Position numbers and translations under genes: made by a program. The notes under the pieces were generated by a model. That model made no database searches, was not told the origin of the DNA, and saw only the letters and a program-made list of their open reading frames with translations. Positions 9,554-20,020 of a stretch of 64,000 bases of DNA are shown piece after piece (within the stretch, counting starts at the first letter, position 1; each line of letters starts with the position of its first letter). The DNA lies in NCBI RefSeq assembly GCF_010500995.1, contig NZ_QVMK01000014.1, positions 1 through 64,000 of the forward strand, read 5' to 3'. The DNA comes from Bacteroides sp. 224 (GTDB taxonomy: Bacteria > Bacteroidota > Bacteroidia > Bacteroidales > Bacteroidaceae).

Positions 9554-12500
9554 TCATCTTTGCAAAGTAATCCCCATTAAACCAATTACCACTTCATTCG
9601 ATATCGTTTCCAAAGTCAATCTCTTTAATTCTTTGGTTGCATTTAAAGGCGTATCCAGTAATACTCCGGCTCCTCCGGGTATAGGTCGGCCGTATACTCC
9701 TTTTATATTCAGTTCTTTACCCAGATTATTACTAACCAATCCTGATTTTAGGTGAAAACGATAAGGGCGTGGCTCTTTCGTTTGGAAAGCAAGACCATCT
9801 ATATAGAAGTCTTGTTCTATCGGGCACCAGTTATCCGGGTTTATCAACTCTAATGTATCTGATGTTCCATCCATGTACTCCACTTTTACAATACCATTTA
9901 CGATGTGGCATTGCATGTGGTTGGTGCTTCCGGCCATCATCAGGTAGGCTCTTGAGGCTTTTCCGGATAAGGGGATGCTCAGGCTATCGGGGTAATTATC
10001 CCATAGGGAAGTAAATGCAATGTTTCGCCCTTTTGCCGGTGTACGGAATGAAACGCCCAACTTGGTAGCAAAAACGGTATCGCGTACTAATGCTCTTAAT
10101 CCGGAATCATCAATATCTGCTGTGAGTTTGGGGTGACACCACTCTCCTATTCCTTGCGTTGGTATTTGCAAAGTGGTGTATGGAGAACGAGGACTCAGAT
10201 ATTCATTGGTAAAGATATCTGTAACAGAAGCATTCCATACTTTATCCATATTTACGAGCACACAAGCAGATGAATCGACTTGAGAGAATGGTTGCGAAGC
10301 TACTTTACATTCGCTGCCCTTTATATATAATGGGATGGGATGCCACCACTCCATTTCGCCCTGCTTCATTTTCAGGAAGAAAGTGCGATGTCCCTGATTG
10401 GTTCCTATGGTACCTTTTAACGCTCCTTTATCCACAGAAAAGTTTGAGAACACATGTTGCGGGTCATAAACTTCATGAAACGTTGCATTAGGCCAAGCGT
10501 TTAAAGTATAGGCTTGCAAAGGATCACAAACGGATTCGGCAGCTATTGTCGGCAAAGAGTTTCCTTTCCAGGTGATTTTTACGATTGCTTCTTTCGCGGC
10601 AGGTGCCGAAATGTTAATTACCGGATATCCGGAGGCAGCCTCTACAAACTCCCACTTTCCTTCCTCTCCATTAATTTGGATAGAAGAAATAGCCTCTCTG
10701 GAAGCATTAATCTGCAAACTTAAAGTCAGTGGTTGGGCAAAATGTTGCTTTACGATATATGTATCTACAGATTCTTCTCTCCGAAAGCTGTAAGCTATAT
10801 CGGGGGTAGAAAGTGAAGCCTTGTTCCAAGAGGCAGGGAAGCCGGGACGAATAACTAAGCGACCGTTCAATGCATCCGGAAGAATACCAAACAGCCCTTG
10901 TATCAATAATCTGGAAGCCACCCCTATCGGATCGCCAAAGTCGCGATAGCATTCTCCCCGGGCAGCATCATAAAAGCTTACTTGACCGAAGTTACCGGGG
11001 CTACGACCCAGATACATACCATCTAATACAGAGCTTTTCATCAGCTTATATCCTTCTTCCGGGCGACCTGCCTGAAAATAAGAAAGGGCAGTGTGCATCA
11101 CTTCGGCAAAAGCTACATTGTTGATACTCCACGAATAAGGTAGCCAGTTGGTGGTAGCGATGGTTGTATAACCTTCGTCTGTTAATCCGTCTCCGGTAAC
11201 TGGTATATGAGGAATTTCCGTATCTACATAGCGAGTGGCTTGGTAAGCCTGAAAAGGATCGGCCACATCACTATCCAACGCATGGTAGATGGTCCATACA
11301 CCTGCGTTCTCATGAAGGCGACGATGCCCCATAAAATCTTGAAACTCTGCCCAGTGTCCTTTAGTGGGAAGCCAAAGGCGGCTGTTCAATCCTTTTAATA
11401 TCAAATCGGCTTCTTTTTTATAGGGGGTAGGATCTTCGCCTATTAATTCTGCTATTCGTGCAGTCATTTTATTGGCTCGATAGTTGTAAGCAGAAGAGTG
11501 GGTTACGGCGCCACTGTTATAATATAAAGCATCGCTTGCCCAGATGCAGGCGTAGGCATCGTATAATCCGTCATTGTCCGGATCGAAGTTTAATTTTTCC
11601 CAGGCAAGATGGCGGGTTAATACAGGCCACATTTTACGGGCATATTCCAGATCGCCCGTCCAGTTAAAATGCCACAATAGTTCATCAATATAACACAGGT
11701 TCATGTCATAGTGATGCATCTGGTCATTTTTATTCGGATTTCTACATATATAGCCGTTACTGTATTGCGGAGTTCCCCATTTCTTGGCAGAGCGTGCCAG
11801 GTTCAATGTAGAATCTTGTGCCGGGTGAGGAATGGTGTTCGGTACTTCCGTTACCTGACTGGCAGAATATGCATCGAAATGTGTTCTTGCCCGATCGTGC
11901 CAACCCAGCGCATCTCCGGTATAAGCTGCGCGCCAACCGCTTAAAGGCATACGCCAACCCACTGCGCCATGTAGCCACACTTTCTCGTCCCAAATGCCAT
12001 CGGCTGCTACGGCTAAGGCACCTCCCAACGTATTTAGATAAGGATCGGGAGTCTCTATTTGAATACGAGAGGCTAATGCTTTGCGTGCCTCTTCGGCCTT
12101 GTTGTAAAGCGAGGGAAGCTTTGCCTTTTCCGGAATATCTCCCCAAGTAAAAAAGAATTCTTTCTTTAGAGAAATCTCTCCGGTAGTAATATCGGTGGCT
12201 CCGGGCTTTAGTTCAAAGCTATCGGCCGGGTCTACTCCCAGATCACCGTTTCGGCTCAAACGTTTCTTTGTTGCTCCTCCATGCTTCCAGGTAAGTACGG
12301 CTTTCTTTGGCATGTTTATAGCAGAAAAACGCCAGATGGCTCCATCAGCATCGGGCAGAGCCAATACATCAATAAAGAGTTCTCCTTTGCCCCACGAAGG
12401 ATCGGTTAAATAGTAAGAACGTTTTCCGGGTGTATAACGGGCTTCGCAATGAGCTGTCTGATCCAGAGGAAGCACAGTACCATCTGCTGTTTTTAGGGTG

Positions 12501-12826
12501 AAACTGATATTTCCTCCCAATCCATTATTATAAAATGCAAACACCGGGCGGTCACTTGTTTCTACTCTAAAAGGGCTGTGACTGCCATATAAAGCACGTG
12601 TATAACGGTTCTTTCCGTTTACACACACAAAGTCTTCTCCATCAGGATAATATTGCATCACACGAGATGCGCCCCGCAAATGATCATTCTGTGATAGAGA
12701 TTCAATAAAATCTCCTATTTGTTTACGTGGAGTTTGCGCTTGTAAAACATGGGTTCCCATTAGACCCAACAGGCTTAATGAATATAAGAAAACACGATCA
12801 GCACAACGTGAAAAGAAACACTTCAT
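9554..12826 (-). CDS. DUF4450-containing six-hairpin glycosidase-like protein
   Basis: 1090 residues with a signal peptide ending near residue 30 (after THVLQAQ). The N-terminal half matches my recollection of the DUF4450 domain (an RGASRVMQYYPDGEDFVCVNGKNRYTR region at ~39-64). The middle (~residues 260-700) has the helical, Trp/Tyr/Asn-rich pattern of an (alpha/alpha)6 glycosidase barrel, and the C-terminal third looks beta-rich. Probably periplasmic or surface-attached. It is the last gene of the minus-strand PUL, 158 bases after the preceding gene, and a stretch of 23-bp repeats occupies that gap. The substrate is not shown by sequence; pectin-side-chain processing is an inference from neighbours. 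Confidence 0.7.
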   Translation of the reverse strand: MKCFFSRCADRVFLYSLSLLGLMGTHVLQAQTPRKQIGDFIESLSQNDHLRGASRVMQYYPDGEDFVCVNGKNRYTRALYGSHSPFRVETSDRPVFAFYNNGLGGNISFTLKTADGTVLPLDQTAHCEARYTPGKRSYYLTDPSWGKGELFIDVLALPDADGAIWRFSAINMPKKAVLTWKHGGATKKRLSRNGDLGVDPADSFELKPGATDITTGEISLKKEFFFTWGDIPEKAKLPSLYNKAEEARKALASRIQIETPDPYLNTLGGALAVAADGIWDEKVWLHGAVGWRMPLSGWRAAYTGDALGWHDRARTHFDAYSASQVTEVPNTIPHPAQDSTLNLARSAKKWGTPQYSNGYICRNPNKNDQMHHYDMNLCYIDELLWHFNWTGDLEYARKMWPVLTRHLAWEKLNFDPDNDGLYDAYACIWASDALYYNSGAVTHSSAYNYRANKMTARIAELIGEDPTPYKKEADLILKGLNSRLWLPTKGHWAEFQDFMGHRRLHENAGVWTIYHALDSDVADPFQAYQATRYVDTEIPHIPVTGDGLTDEGYTTIATTNWLPYSWSINNVAFAEVMHTALSYFQAGRPEEGYKLMKSSVLDGMYLGRSPGNFGQVSFYDAARGECYRDFGDPIGVASRLLIQGLFGILPDALNGRLVIRPGFPASWNKASLSTPDIAYSFRREESVDTYIVKQHFAQPLTLSLQINASREAISSIQINGEEGKWEFVEAASGYPVINISAPAAKEAIVKITWKGNSLPTIAAESVCDPLQAYTLNAWPNATFHEVYDPQHVFSNFSVDKGALKGTIGTNQGHRTFFLKMKQGEMEWWHPIPLYIKGSECKVASQPFSQVDSSACVLVNMDKVWNASVTDIFTNEYLSPRSPYTTLQIPTQGIGEWCHPKLTADIDDSGLRALVRDTVFATKLGVSFRTPAKGRNIAFTSLWDNYPDSLSIPLSGKASRAYLMMAGSTNHMQCHIVNGIVKVEYMDGTSDTLELINPDNWCPIEQDFYIDGLAFQTKEPRPYRFHLKSGLVSNNLGKELNIKGVYGRPIPGGAGVLLDTPLNATKELKRLTLETISNEVVIGLMGITLQR

Positions 12827-12886
12827 AGCAATATATTATACTTTAGTTCTATGTATTAAAAACTATTCTCTAATGAAACATCCGAT

Positions 12887-12946
12887 GACACCCCCATGTC
12901 ATCACCAACGACACCCGGGTGTCGTGCAAAATGACACCCGGGTCTC
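12887..12946. repeat. Three tandem 23-bp units with a GACACCCGGGTGTC core
   Basis: Cores start at 12887 (GACACCCCCATGTC), 12910 (GACACCCGGGTGTC, a perfect 14-bp palindrome) and 12933 (GACACCCGGGTCTC), an exact 23-base period. The 9-base linkers differ. It lies in the gap upstream of the DUF4450 gene. Confidence 0.8.
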
Positions 12947-12984
12947 GTCAACTTATTCACTCATTCATTTAGTCACAAGGACAG

Positions 12985-15096
12985 CTACGGCATGGGGCTA
13001 AGACCCTCCCATACTACATTCCAAGTACCATCTTTCGGGAAGCCTGGGTTAATGGTAGTACATCCGTCCCAGCCTGCACACATCATAGCAACCGCTGTTA
13101 ACAGCCCTCCGTTACCGGGAAGATAAACCCGTAAGCGTCCATCCTGGTAATTATGTCCGTTCACTAAATATGTATTGGTTCTTTTTTCCATTAAAAGGGC
13201 TCCTACTGCCTTTTCCGGTTCACCCATGCGGGCGGCGTTCATGGCAGTCATCGGATAATCCCATCCCCAGGTTTTACCCCAGTTCCAGTTGTTCCATATC
13301 CAGTTCAACGTATTCTTCATATAATCTTCCCTAATCAGTTTATTCATGGGTAAAATGCCCACAGCTCCCAGCACGGCCGGATGATCGGAAGTATACCGAA
13401 TATCAATATAGGTATCCGTAGCTGTTTCTGCTGCCAGGTAAAGTTTATCTCCATTATAAGCTAAGGGAGAGAGTTTATCAATCATTTCATCCCACTCCAG
13501 ATTTCGTTTCTCGCCGGTACGTTCGCGCCATTTCTGGGCGGTTTCCATAGCAAAGTGCCAGTAAGAGAGCTCAAAAGGCGGGTTCACCGTTTCGGCAGCT
13601 CGCAAGGTTTCTTGTGCGGGAATGGCCCCTTTCAGGATAAAGCGTCCTTCCAACTCGTCATACGTGGCAAAAGAATACATAAATTTAGCTGTTTCTTGAA
13701 TTAAATCGTTGTATTTGGCTACTATTTCTTCGGTGGGGTTGGCACGATACAAAAGTTCGGCCAGATAAATAATGTGAGGTTGTTGCCAAATGAGGTAACT
13801 ACCCACTTTAGAAGGACCTTCGGTGCCCGAAGGATCGGTCATCTTCATCCATCGAACGCCGTCAAATCCTTGTCTTCGTGCAATTTCGCGGGCTACCGGG
13901 GCTACTGTTTCGTACCAGCCAAGGGTACGGTCGAGCATCTCACCCCGATTCCATAAAGCAAATTGTGCCTGGTGCCACCAAATCATCTCCAAATGGAATT
14001 TGCCATACCAGGAGTTATAAGTCAACCCCGTTTCTTGCGGAGGTGTAGAACCGGCACATTGAATGGCAAGCAGGTATTGACTTAATACTACGCGTCTTTC
14101 CAACTCTTTGGCACGCGAGTCGGTACATTTAGAGAAATCGACAGCAGCTCCTTCTTTCCAGAAGGACATCCAATGTTCTGCCGCAGCCAATTGAGCTTCT
14201 TCGGCAGTTATTTTTTCGGCAGAAGGTATATTCGAGCTAAAAGCACAGGTAAAAGCAAATGTTTCTGTTTCGGGCTTTAAAACAAAATAGTTTTTTGATT
14301 TCTCCGAGAGTTTGGCACTCCCTTCCCAACAGATGGTTACATAGTATGTGGTATCATCCAGTTGTCGTTTTAAAATAGCAGATTGTTCATTCTGACTGTA
14401 TATGGTGGTAGTAGTGTGTTTGTCGTTAGCTTCCCAGTTGCAGGCATCATCGGCATGCCCTCCGGTGGGATACGGGAAACGGAAGTTAATTCCCGCCTTT
14501 GCCTGAGCAGTAATGCGGGCGGCTATCATATCAATGGTCGGGTGACAGGAAGTTTCCACTTTAAACTCTTCTCCGTTTACTTTAAAGTTACTGCCAATCA
14601 CTCCTTTCCACATATCGAGTGTTTGGTTTATATCTGTAATTTGGGTTGGCGTTATATCTTCGCCCAATTCAAAGCCCACAATGCCCAAATGCAAACGGTG
14701 AGGATTCACTCTGAACCAATCGGCAGCTTCTTTATTGCGCCCCGGTTCATTGAATTGTGCGGAATAAGGCTCTTGCTTTCCACGACCAAAATCGCAAGCT
14801 TTAAGGGTTTCATCATGCCGATAGTTCTCCGGATTGGCAAAACTATGCCATCCCCATTGGGCTTGTGTTCCTAAAGGCACTCCTTTCTTATACATATTCG
14901 GGAAGGTTTGTAAGCCGGTGGCATCTACTGTGTAAGCAAATTCGCCGTTACCTACCGAAAGGGAAGAAAGAGAATCGAAGGAGGTTACCGTTGGGCAGTT
15001 GCGTGCCACTAACCCCTCTCTATCAATAGGAGGCTGCTTTTCCGCACTACAAGCAGCTATAATAAGAGCTGTGAGGAAATAAAAGAGTTTCTTCAT
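12985..15096 (-). CDS. Six-hairpin glycosidase-like lipoprotein
   Basis: 703 residues. The N-terminus is a lipoprotein signal (MKKLFYFLTALIIAACSAEK, cysteine at 16). A beta-sandwich-like N-terminal region (LSVGNGEFAYTVDATGLQTFP near residue 45-65) precedes a helical catalytic-type region rich in Trp, resembling GH65/GH95-class (alpha/alpha)6 enzymes. Candidate acidic residues sit in FHLEMIWWHQ and YHWxx-like segments, but I cannot assign the catalytic pair. Family membership by CAZy number is not claimed. It follows the second SusD gene by 129 bases and belongs to the PUL. Likely cell-envelope located, acting on oligosaccharides brought in by the SusC/D system. Confidence 0.65.
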   Translation of the reverse strand: MKKLFYFLTALIIAACSAEKQPPIDREGLVARNCPTVTSFDSLSSLSVGNGEFAYTVDATGLQTFPNMYKKGVPLGTQAQWGWHSFANPENYRHDETLKACDFGRGKQEPYSAQFNEPGRNKEAADWFRVNPHRLHLGIVGFELGEDITPTQITDINQTLDMWKGVIGSNFKVNGEEFKVETSCHPTIDMIAARITAQAKAGINFRFPYPTGGHADDACNWEANDKHTTTTIYSQNEQSAILKRQLDDTTYYVTICWEGSAKLSEKSKNYFVLKPETETFAFTCAFSSNIPSAEKITAEEAQLAAAEHWMSFWKEGAAVDFSKCTDSRAKELERRVVLSQYLLAIQCAGSTPPQETGLTYNSWYGKFHLEMIWWHQAQFALWNRGEMLDRTLGWYETVAPVAREIARRQGFDGVRWMKMTDPSGTEGPSKVGSYLIWQQPHIIYLAELLYRANPTEEIVAKYNDLIQETAKFMYSFATYDELEGRFILKGAIPAQETLRAAETVNPPFELSYWHFAMETAQKWRERTGEKRNLEWDEMIDKLSPLAYNGDKLYLAAETATDTYIDIRYTSDHPAVLGAVGILPMNKLIREDYMKNTLNWIWNNWNWGKTWGWDYPMTAMNAARMGEPEKAVGALLMEKRTNTYLVNGHNYQDGRLRVYLPGNGGLLTAVAMMCAGWDGCTTINPGFPKDGTWNVVWEGLSPMP

Positions 15097-15119
15097 AATT
15101 ATTTAAAAAGTGATGGATG

Positions 15120-15206
15120 GAGGGTGCATCTTTTGAGACACACCCTCAAAACAAGAAAACAATCTTAATAATCTTAATTCAATAAAGCATGTTGCCTTTC
15201 TGGCAA
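15120..15206 (-). other. Intergenic hairpins between SusD and the glycosidase gene
   Basis: Two short stems are visible in the 129-base gap: GAGGGTG/CACCCTC (15120-15126 with 15141-15147) and TTGCC/GGCAA (15192-15196 with 15202-15206). A weak T-run follows the first on the minus strand. They might cause partial termination or processing between the SusC/D genes and the enzyme genes. Confidence 0.4.
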
Positions 15207-15225
15207 TTTGTTATTATTAATACCG

Positions 15226-16860
15226 CTAATTGCTTTTGTTATTCAAATCCCAATTAATAAAATATCCTCCGGCCTTAATCTTTGCACGTATTTCATCGGG
15301 GTTAGCATATTTAGGACAAACTCTGTCGGCAATGATATCGAAATCGCCATATCTCCGGGCTATACGTATCATGGCCGGATAGATTTTTCCTTCGCAAGAG
15401 AATTCAAGCATCATTTCATCAAGAATGGCGAGATCGTTATCCTTGGCATTTTTGGTAAATTCGCGCATGCCTAAACTATGTACTCCACGAATTCCTTTAT
15501 CCGGATATTTACGAGTACCTAAAGTGGTATGATTGGAAGTCCAGTCGTCTGTAAAGCCATCCCAAAATACGCCACCACTGGGGAAAGAACCATTCAATCC
15601 GTTATTTATTAAAGCGGAGGCTTCATCGTATCTTCCCAGGTTGTTCATTGCCTCGGCCAACATGAAGTAAAGTTCGCTTCCACGATACGTATAAATATGT
15701 ACATCATCCTGATAAGCAAAAGTACGTACTGCACCTTTTACCGGGCGGAATTTCTGAATAACATAATTTCCGGCATTATCCTTAGTAAATGTAACCGAGG
15801 TACGTCTATCACTGCCGGCTCCTCCCAGCGGATTAAAATCCGAATCGGAGAAACGGTCCATACCTACCTTAGAGGGTGCCAGCAAATACTCATTAGGCGA
15901 CTCTGAACCAAAATGCTTCAGCAAGCTATTTGTTTGATTTTTCTGATAATCATAAATAATAGCAGATACGGTTTCTTGTGGTGCCGGATTGGTATTGTTC
16001 CAGATAGTGGCATATACACCTCCTATTTTATCATTGTGCATCCAGGCAGTAGCATCATTTACTGTAGAGGCGAATTTCTCATTCATGGCATTCAAAATCA
16101 AGTTAGCCGCTTTTTGATAGTCGCCGCTCCACAAACAAAGTTCCGCATAAAGAGCAAAATACTCGGGGGTCATATAATCCCAATAACGGTAATTACTTTT
16201 AGCTACTTCTGTATCAGGATCCAACCATTCTTTCCACGACATTGTGTGCTTTCCGTTGATTCCATCAAAGCCTTTGTCCAACAAGTCTTTACAAGCAACA
16301 ACTACTTCATCCAGCTTCTTTACTTCCGGAAATTCGGGTAGTTCCGGTTTCTCGCGCATAGCTCCGTCGTACCAATAAGCCTCTCCATATATTTTGGCTA
16401 TATTCAAATAAGTCCAAGCCTTTACACGCAACGCGCAACTCACCAAAGCTTCGTAATGAGATTTATTAATAGACGCTGGGTTCTTTTCTTTATAATCATA
16501 TAGCTTCAGCAGGTAATCATTGCAGGCAATTACTACATCATAGTAAGGAGCCGGATCGGCATACGAGTTTCCGGTTAAATCCGTATCGTAATTGTACAAA
16601 CTGTAAAGTTCAACAGGCGTATTAAATGTAGGTTCCAACATTTCTCCTCTGATGTCGGTCAGATAAATAATCTTATCGCCCACAGCCTGCATCTTTGTTA
16701 TAATACCAATGTAGCCCGAGTACATTTCACTTTCTTCATTGATATAATCGGTATGATCCAGTATGTTGTCAGTATCTACATTGAAGAAATCATCGCAAGC
16801 AGTAAGTGTCATCACCAGACACAGCAATCCATATTTCAAGATATTCTTTTTCATTGTCAT
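15226..16860 (-). CDS. SusD/RagB-family glycan-binding lipoprotein (second pair)
   Basis: 544 residues; lipoprotein signal with the lipobox LTACDD and cysteine near residue 22-24. A second possible start is the ATG at 16854. The helical TPR-like SusD fold is indicated by the opening DDFFNVDT segment, the CALRVKAWTYLNIAKIYGE helix near residue 150 and the C-terminal region beginning YRGSELYFMLAEAMNNLGR. It sits on the outer-membrane surface as the lid of its SusC partner. The ATG at 16860 overlaps the SusC stop by one base, so translation of the pair is coupled. Confidence 0.92.
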   Translation of the reverse strand: MTMKKNILKYGLLCLVMTLTACDDFFNVDTDNILDHTDYINEESEMYSGYIGIITKMQAVGDKIIYLTDIRGEMLEPTFNTPVELYSLYNYDTDLTGNSYADPAPYYDVVIACNDYLLKLYDYKEKNPASINKSHYEALVSCALRVKAWTYLNIAKIYGEAYWYDGAMREKPELPEFPEVKKLDEVVVACKDLLDKGFDGINGKHTMSWKEWLDPDTEVAKSNYRYWDYMTPEYFALYAELCLWSGDYQKAANLILNAMNEKFASTVNDATAWMHNDKIGGVYATIWNNTNPAPQETVSAIIYDYQKNQTNSLLKHFGSESPNEYLLAPSKVGMDRFSDSDFNPLGGAGSDRRTSVTFTKDNAGNYVIQKFRPVKGAVRTFAYQDDVHIYTYRGSELYFMLAEAMNNLGRYDEASALINNGLNGSFPSGGVFWDGFTDDWTSNHTTLGTRKYPDKGIRGVHSLGMREFTKNAKDNDLAILDEMMLEFSCEGKIYPAMIRIARRYGDFDIIADRVCPKYANPDEIRAKIKAGGYFINWDLNNKSN

Positions 16861-19800
16861 TAGAATTTCAAGTTTACACCTATTTTAACTGATTTAGGTT
16901 GCATCAGTTTTGCATAATCAAATCCTTGAGTAGCGTCTCCATAAGAATAAGAGAACTCCGGATCTAATCCTAAGTATTTCGTTGCAGTCAGCAGGTTTTC
17001 GCCTGTTACATAGAGTGTTCCGGAACGAATAAAGTTCAAGACTTTCTTATCGAAACTATAACTGAATGTAATACTTTTCATTCTTAAATAAGAAGCATCT
17101 TCAATCCAACGAGAAGAGAAGTCGTTATTCCCTATCGGATCACCCCATTCTGCACGAGGCATATCTGTAACCTGCCCTTCGAGATTCCAACGGTTTACCG
17201 CAGAAATACTTTGGTTTCCGAATGTAGAGAGCGATTCCAGGCTGCGTCTTACTGCATTATATGCTTTATTTCCTTTCGAGTAAGAGAATTCTGCCGAAAG
17301 CCCGAATGACTTATAGTTAACTTGTGTATAGAAACCTCCGAAGAAATTAGGAGTTGCATTTCCTAAAGATACCCGGTCTTTATCGTCGATACGGCCATCC
17401 TTATTCTGATCTACATAATGTACATCACCGGCTTTGAAAGCCTGCCCTTTCTGGTTTATTAATTTAGCCGCATCAGCTTCGGCCTGAGTAGAGAATACTC
17501 CAACTGCCTGATAGCCATAAAACTCATAAGGGTTTCCGCCTACTTGGGTAGTCAACTGCACGCCATCATCATACTTAGTAGTCAGTTGATTGATACCTCC
17601 CAATGATTTTACTTTGTTCTTGTTTTTGGCTATATTTCCACCTACAATCCATTCAAAGTCTTGTGTACGAACCAACGAGGCTTGCAATGCAAGTTCAACC
17701 CCTTGATTTTCTATTTTCCCTAAGTTATCATACAGTTTTCCTGTTCCGAAAGCAGAAGAGTGTGGGGTAGCAAAAATAACATCTTTCGATTGGTTATTGT
17801 AGTAATCGAATGATAGATCTATGCGATTGTTTAATAAACTCATATCAAATCCGAGGTTCAGTTTAGCTGTTTGTTCCGGCTTCAACTTGGTGTTCGACAG
17901 GTTGGCACGCACAATACCCGAAACTGCCTGATAAGGAAGACTGCTGTAATAGAATTTACCTAAATTAGATGAAAAGCGGCTATTACCGGTTAACCCATAT
18001 TCGACACGTACATTCAAACGATTCACCAAGGTAGAGTTAGACAACGGAAGCCATCCTTTACCCAACCAAGTTAACCCAACAGAAGGATATACAAAGAAAT
18101 GATCGCCATACGTTCCGGCAGATGAGGCTCCATCTACAGCCATATTAACCGAGGCAGCAATCATATTATTATATGTATAATCTGCGTGCCCGTAGAAGTT
18201 CATCCAATTCCATTTTTCCAGATAACCATAAAAATAACGGCCAACAGCTTGTGTACTTCCTAAAGTCTGGTAGAAGTCATTCGCTGTATTACGTCCTACT
18301 CCTGCATCGTATTCTTGTTTAGCCATTACAGCTTGTACACCTACCAAAGCATTCAGGCGATGCACACCATTAAATACTTTCTGATAACGTCCATTAAGAT
18401 TGTAATACATTGTAGAGTTCTTTCCCGTTCCCTCTTTTACGGTATTATTGGCTTCGCCATACTGATTGAAGAAAGGAAGAATACTTTGATCTGTAAGTCC
18501 CGGAACAAAAAGATGTTCGCTGTTATAATTATAGTACAAACCTACTGTTCCGGTTAGTGTTAGTTCCGGAAGCAGTTTATAAGTTAATCCGGCTCTTACA
18601 TTCACATCATACTGACGGCTACGACCATCCAATGTATTTACAATAGCTAAAGGATTACTAACCGCAAAATCCATGTTTTGATTATGTCCATAATAATAAG
18701 AGGAATAAACAGAAAGGGCATTACCGGTTTCATCGTAATTGTAAGGGCTCAATAAAGGAGCGCGCGAGTAAGCAGCCAACAACGGATTTGTTTCAGCAAT
18801 CATACCTTGCTCCTGGTAAGTGCCATTTAAGTAAGCTAAACCAATAGTAGCAAACATTTCCACATTCTTACTGATCAACACATTGGTGTTCAACTGTGTA
18901 TGATAACGTTGAGAGTTTGTATTCTCCAAGATACCATCTTCATGTGCATATCCTAACGACAGGTCATACTTAGCAATTTCGTCTCCACCTTCCACACGGA
19001 ACAGGTTATCGGTTACAAATCCTTTTTTATAAATCTGATCTTGCCAATCGGTGTTGTTATTATACAAATAATAATATTTACTACTCGGATTGCTCAAGAA
19101 TGGGAAGTTATTAAAGAAGTTCTCCATATTATCATAATAGGTCATCCCTACATCCGATAAGTAAGATTTGTAATCTATACCATTCATTAAAGGTAAACGC
19201 TTATTATTCCAATTTACTCCATACTGGCCATAAAAGCTAATCTTGGTGTTCAGGTCGTCGGAAGTAGCTCCGTCTGTTTCAATCAGGATTACTCCATTAG
19301 CTCCCATCGAACCATACATAGATGCTTCTGCTCCTTTTAATACAGTAACATTCTGGATGTCATTTATATTGTAAGCCTGAAAAATATCTCTGGTAAATCC
19401 ATTGATCAGTTGCGACTCACGACTATCAGGTAAGTAGGGTACTCCGTTTATAACAATCAACGGTGCGTTCTCGCCAACTAATGATTGAATACCACGCAGG
19501 TTCATATAGCTACCTTCGCCCGGCATACCTCCGGTACGGGTTGTTTTCAGACCGGCTACCTGTCCGGATAAAGCACGGTCTATCTTCATGCTTCCCAGTC
19601 CAAAATCTTTCTTTGCTATATTTACAGCAGAGGTAAGTTCCGGCCTCGACTCTTCTACACGAAAAGGAAGTACTGCCGACTGATTATATTTATATTGGTC
19701 TTTCGGCATTAAAACAACTACCACCTCCGAGCGTGCATTTAGCTGCTGTGTTACCGGGTAATAGCCAACAGCCCATATCGAGATTTCGGTTGCTTCTTTC

Positions 19801-19997
19801 TTTAGTTCGAGTTGAAAAGTACCGTCTTTTCCGGTATTTACTTCTTCTCCACCCAATACAGATACAATAGCTCCTTCAACCGGTTTATTCAGCTCCGAGA
19901 GAACCTTGCCACTAATTTTGCGTACCTCCTGGCCACATACATCAGTAGTAGCCAAAAGAAGCAACAGAGCCATCATTATTGTTTTTATATTTTTCAT
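16860..19997 (-). CDS. SusC/RagA-family TonB-dependent outer-membrane transporter (second pair)
   Basis: 1045 residues. Signal peptide ending near residue 23, then a carboxypeptidase-regulatory-like beta-sandwich (residues ~28-95), a plug domain (NLRGIQSL and the characteristic VLKGAEASMYGSMGANGVILIET near 220-245) and a beta-barrel ending in an aromatic residue (VNLKF). It imports oligosaccharides into the periplasm using TonB energy. The plug motif has GSMGANG, where many SusC proteins have GSRGANG. It lies 23 bases after a fasciclin-domain gene and overlaps its SusD partner by one base. Confidence 0.94.
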   Translation of the reverse strand: MKNIKTIMMALLLLLATTDVCGQEVRKISGKVLSELNKPVEGAIVSVLGGEEVNTGKDGTFQLELKKEATEISIWAVGYYPVTQQLNARSEVVVVLMPKDQYKYNQSAVLPFRVEESRPELTSAVNIAKKDFGLGSMKIDRALSGQVAGLKTTRTGGMPGEGSYMNLRGIQSLVGENAPLIVINGVPYLPDSRESQLINGFTRDIFQAYNINDIQNVTVLKGAEASMYGSMGANGVILIETDGATSDDLNTKISFYGQYGVNWNNKRLPLMNGIDYKSYLSDVGMTYYDNMENFFNNFPFLSNPSSKYYYLYNNNTDWQDQIYKKGFVTDNLFRVEGGDEIAKYDLSLGYAHEDGILENTNSQRYHTQLNTNVLISKNVEMFATIGLAYLNGTYQEQGMIAETNPLLAAYSRAPLLSPYNYDETGNALSVYSSYYYGHNQNMDFAVSNPLAIVNTLDGRSRQYDVNVRAGLTYKLLPELTLTGTVGLYYNYNSEHLFVPGLTDQSILPFFNQYGEANNTVKEGTGKNSTMYYNLNGRYQKVFNGVHRLNALVGVQAVMAKQEYDAGVGRNTANDFYQTLGSTQAVGRYFYGYLEKWNWMNFYGHADYTYNNMIAASVNMAVDGASSAGTYGDHFFVYPSVGLTWLGKGWLPLSNSTLVNRLNVRVEYGLTGNSRFSSNLGKFYYSSLPYQAVSGIVRANLSNTKLKPEQTAKLNLGFDMSLLNNRIDLSFDYYNNQSKDVIFATPHSSAFGTGKLYDNLGKIENQGVELALQASLVRTQDFEWIVGGNIAKNKNKVKSLGGINQLTTKYDDGVQLTTQVGGNPYEFYGYQAVGVFSTQAEADAAKLINQKGQAFKAGDVHYVDQNKDGRIDDKDRVSLGNATPNFFGGFYTQVNYKSFGLSAEFSYSKGNKAYNAVRRSLESLSTFGNQSISAVNRWNLEGQVTDMPRAEWGDPIGNNDFSSRWIEDASYLRMKSITFSYSFDKKVLNFIRSGTLYVTGENLLTATKYLGLDPEFSYSYGDATQGFDYAKLMQPKSVKIGVNLKF

Positions 19998-20020
19998 ATC
20001 TAATCTTAATCAATAGGTTG

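Noticed and set aside
12887..12946. Possible mini-CRISPR array (also considered for 37103-37173 and 52149-52258)
   Set aside because: Units are 22-23 bases with no 30-base spacers, linkers are at most about 9-13 bases, and no cas genes are present.
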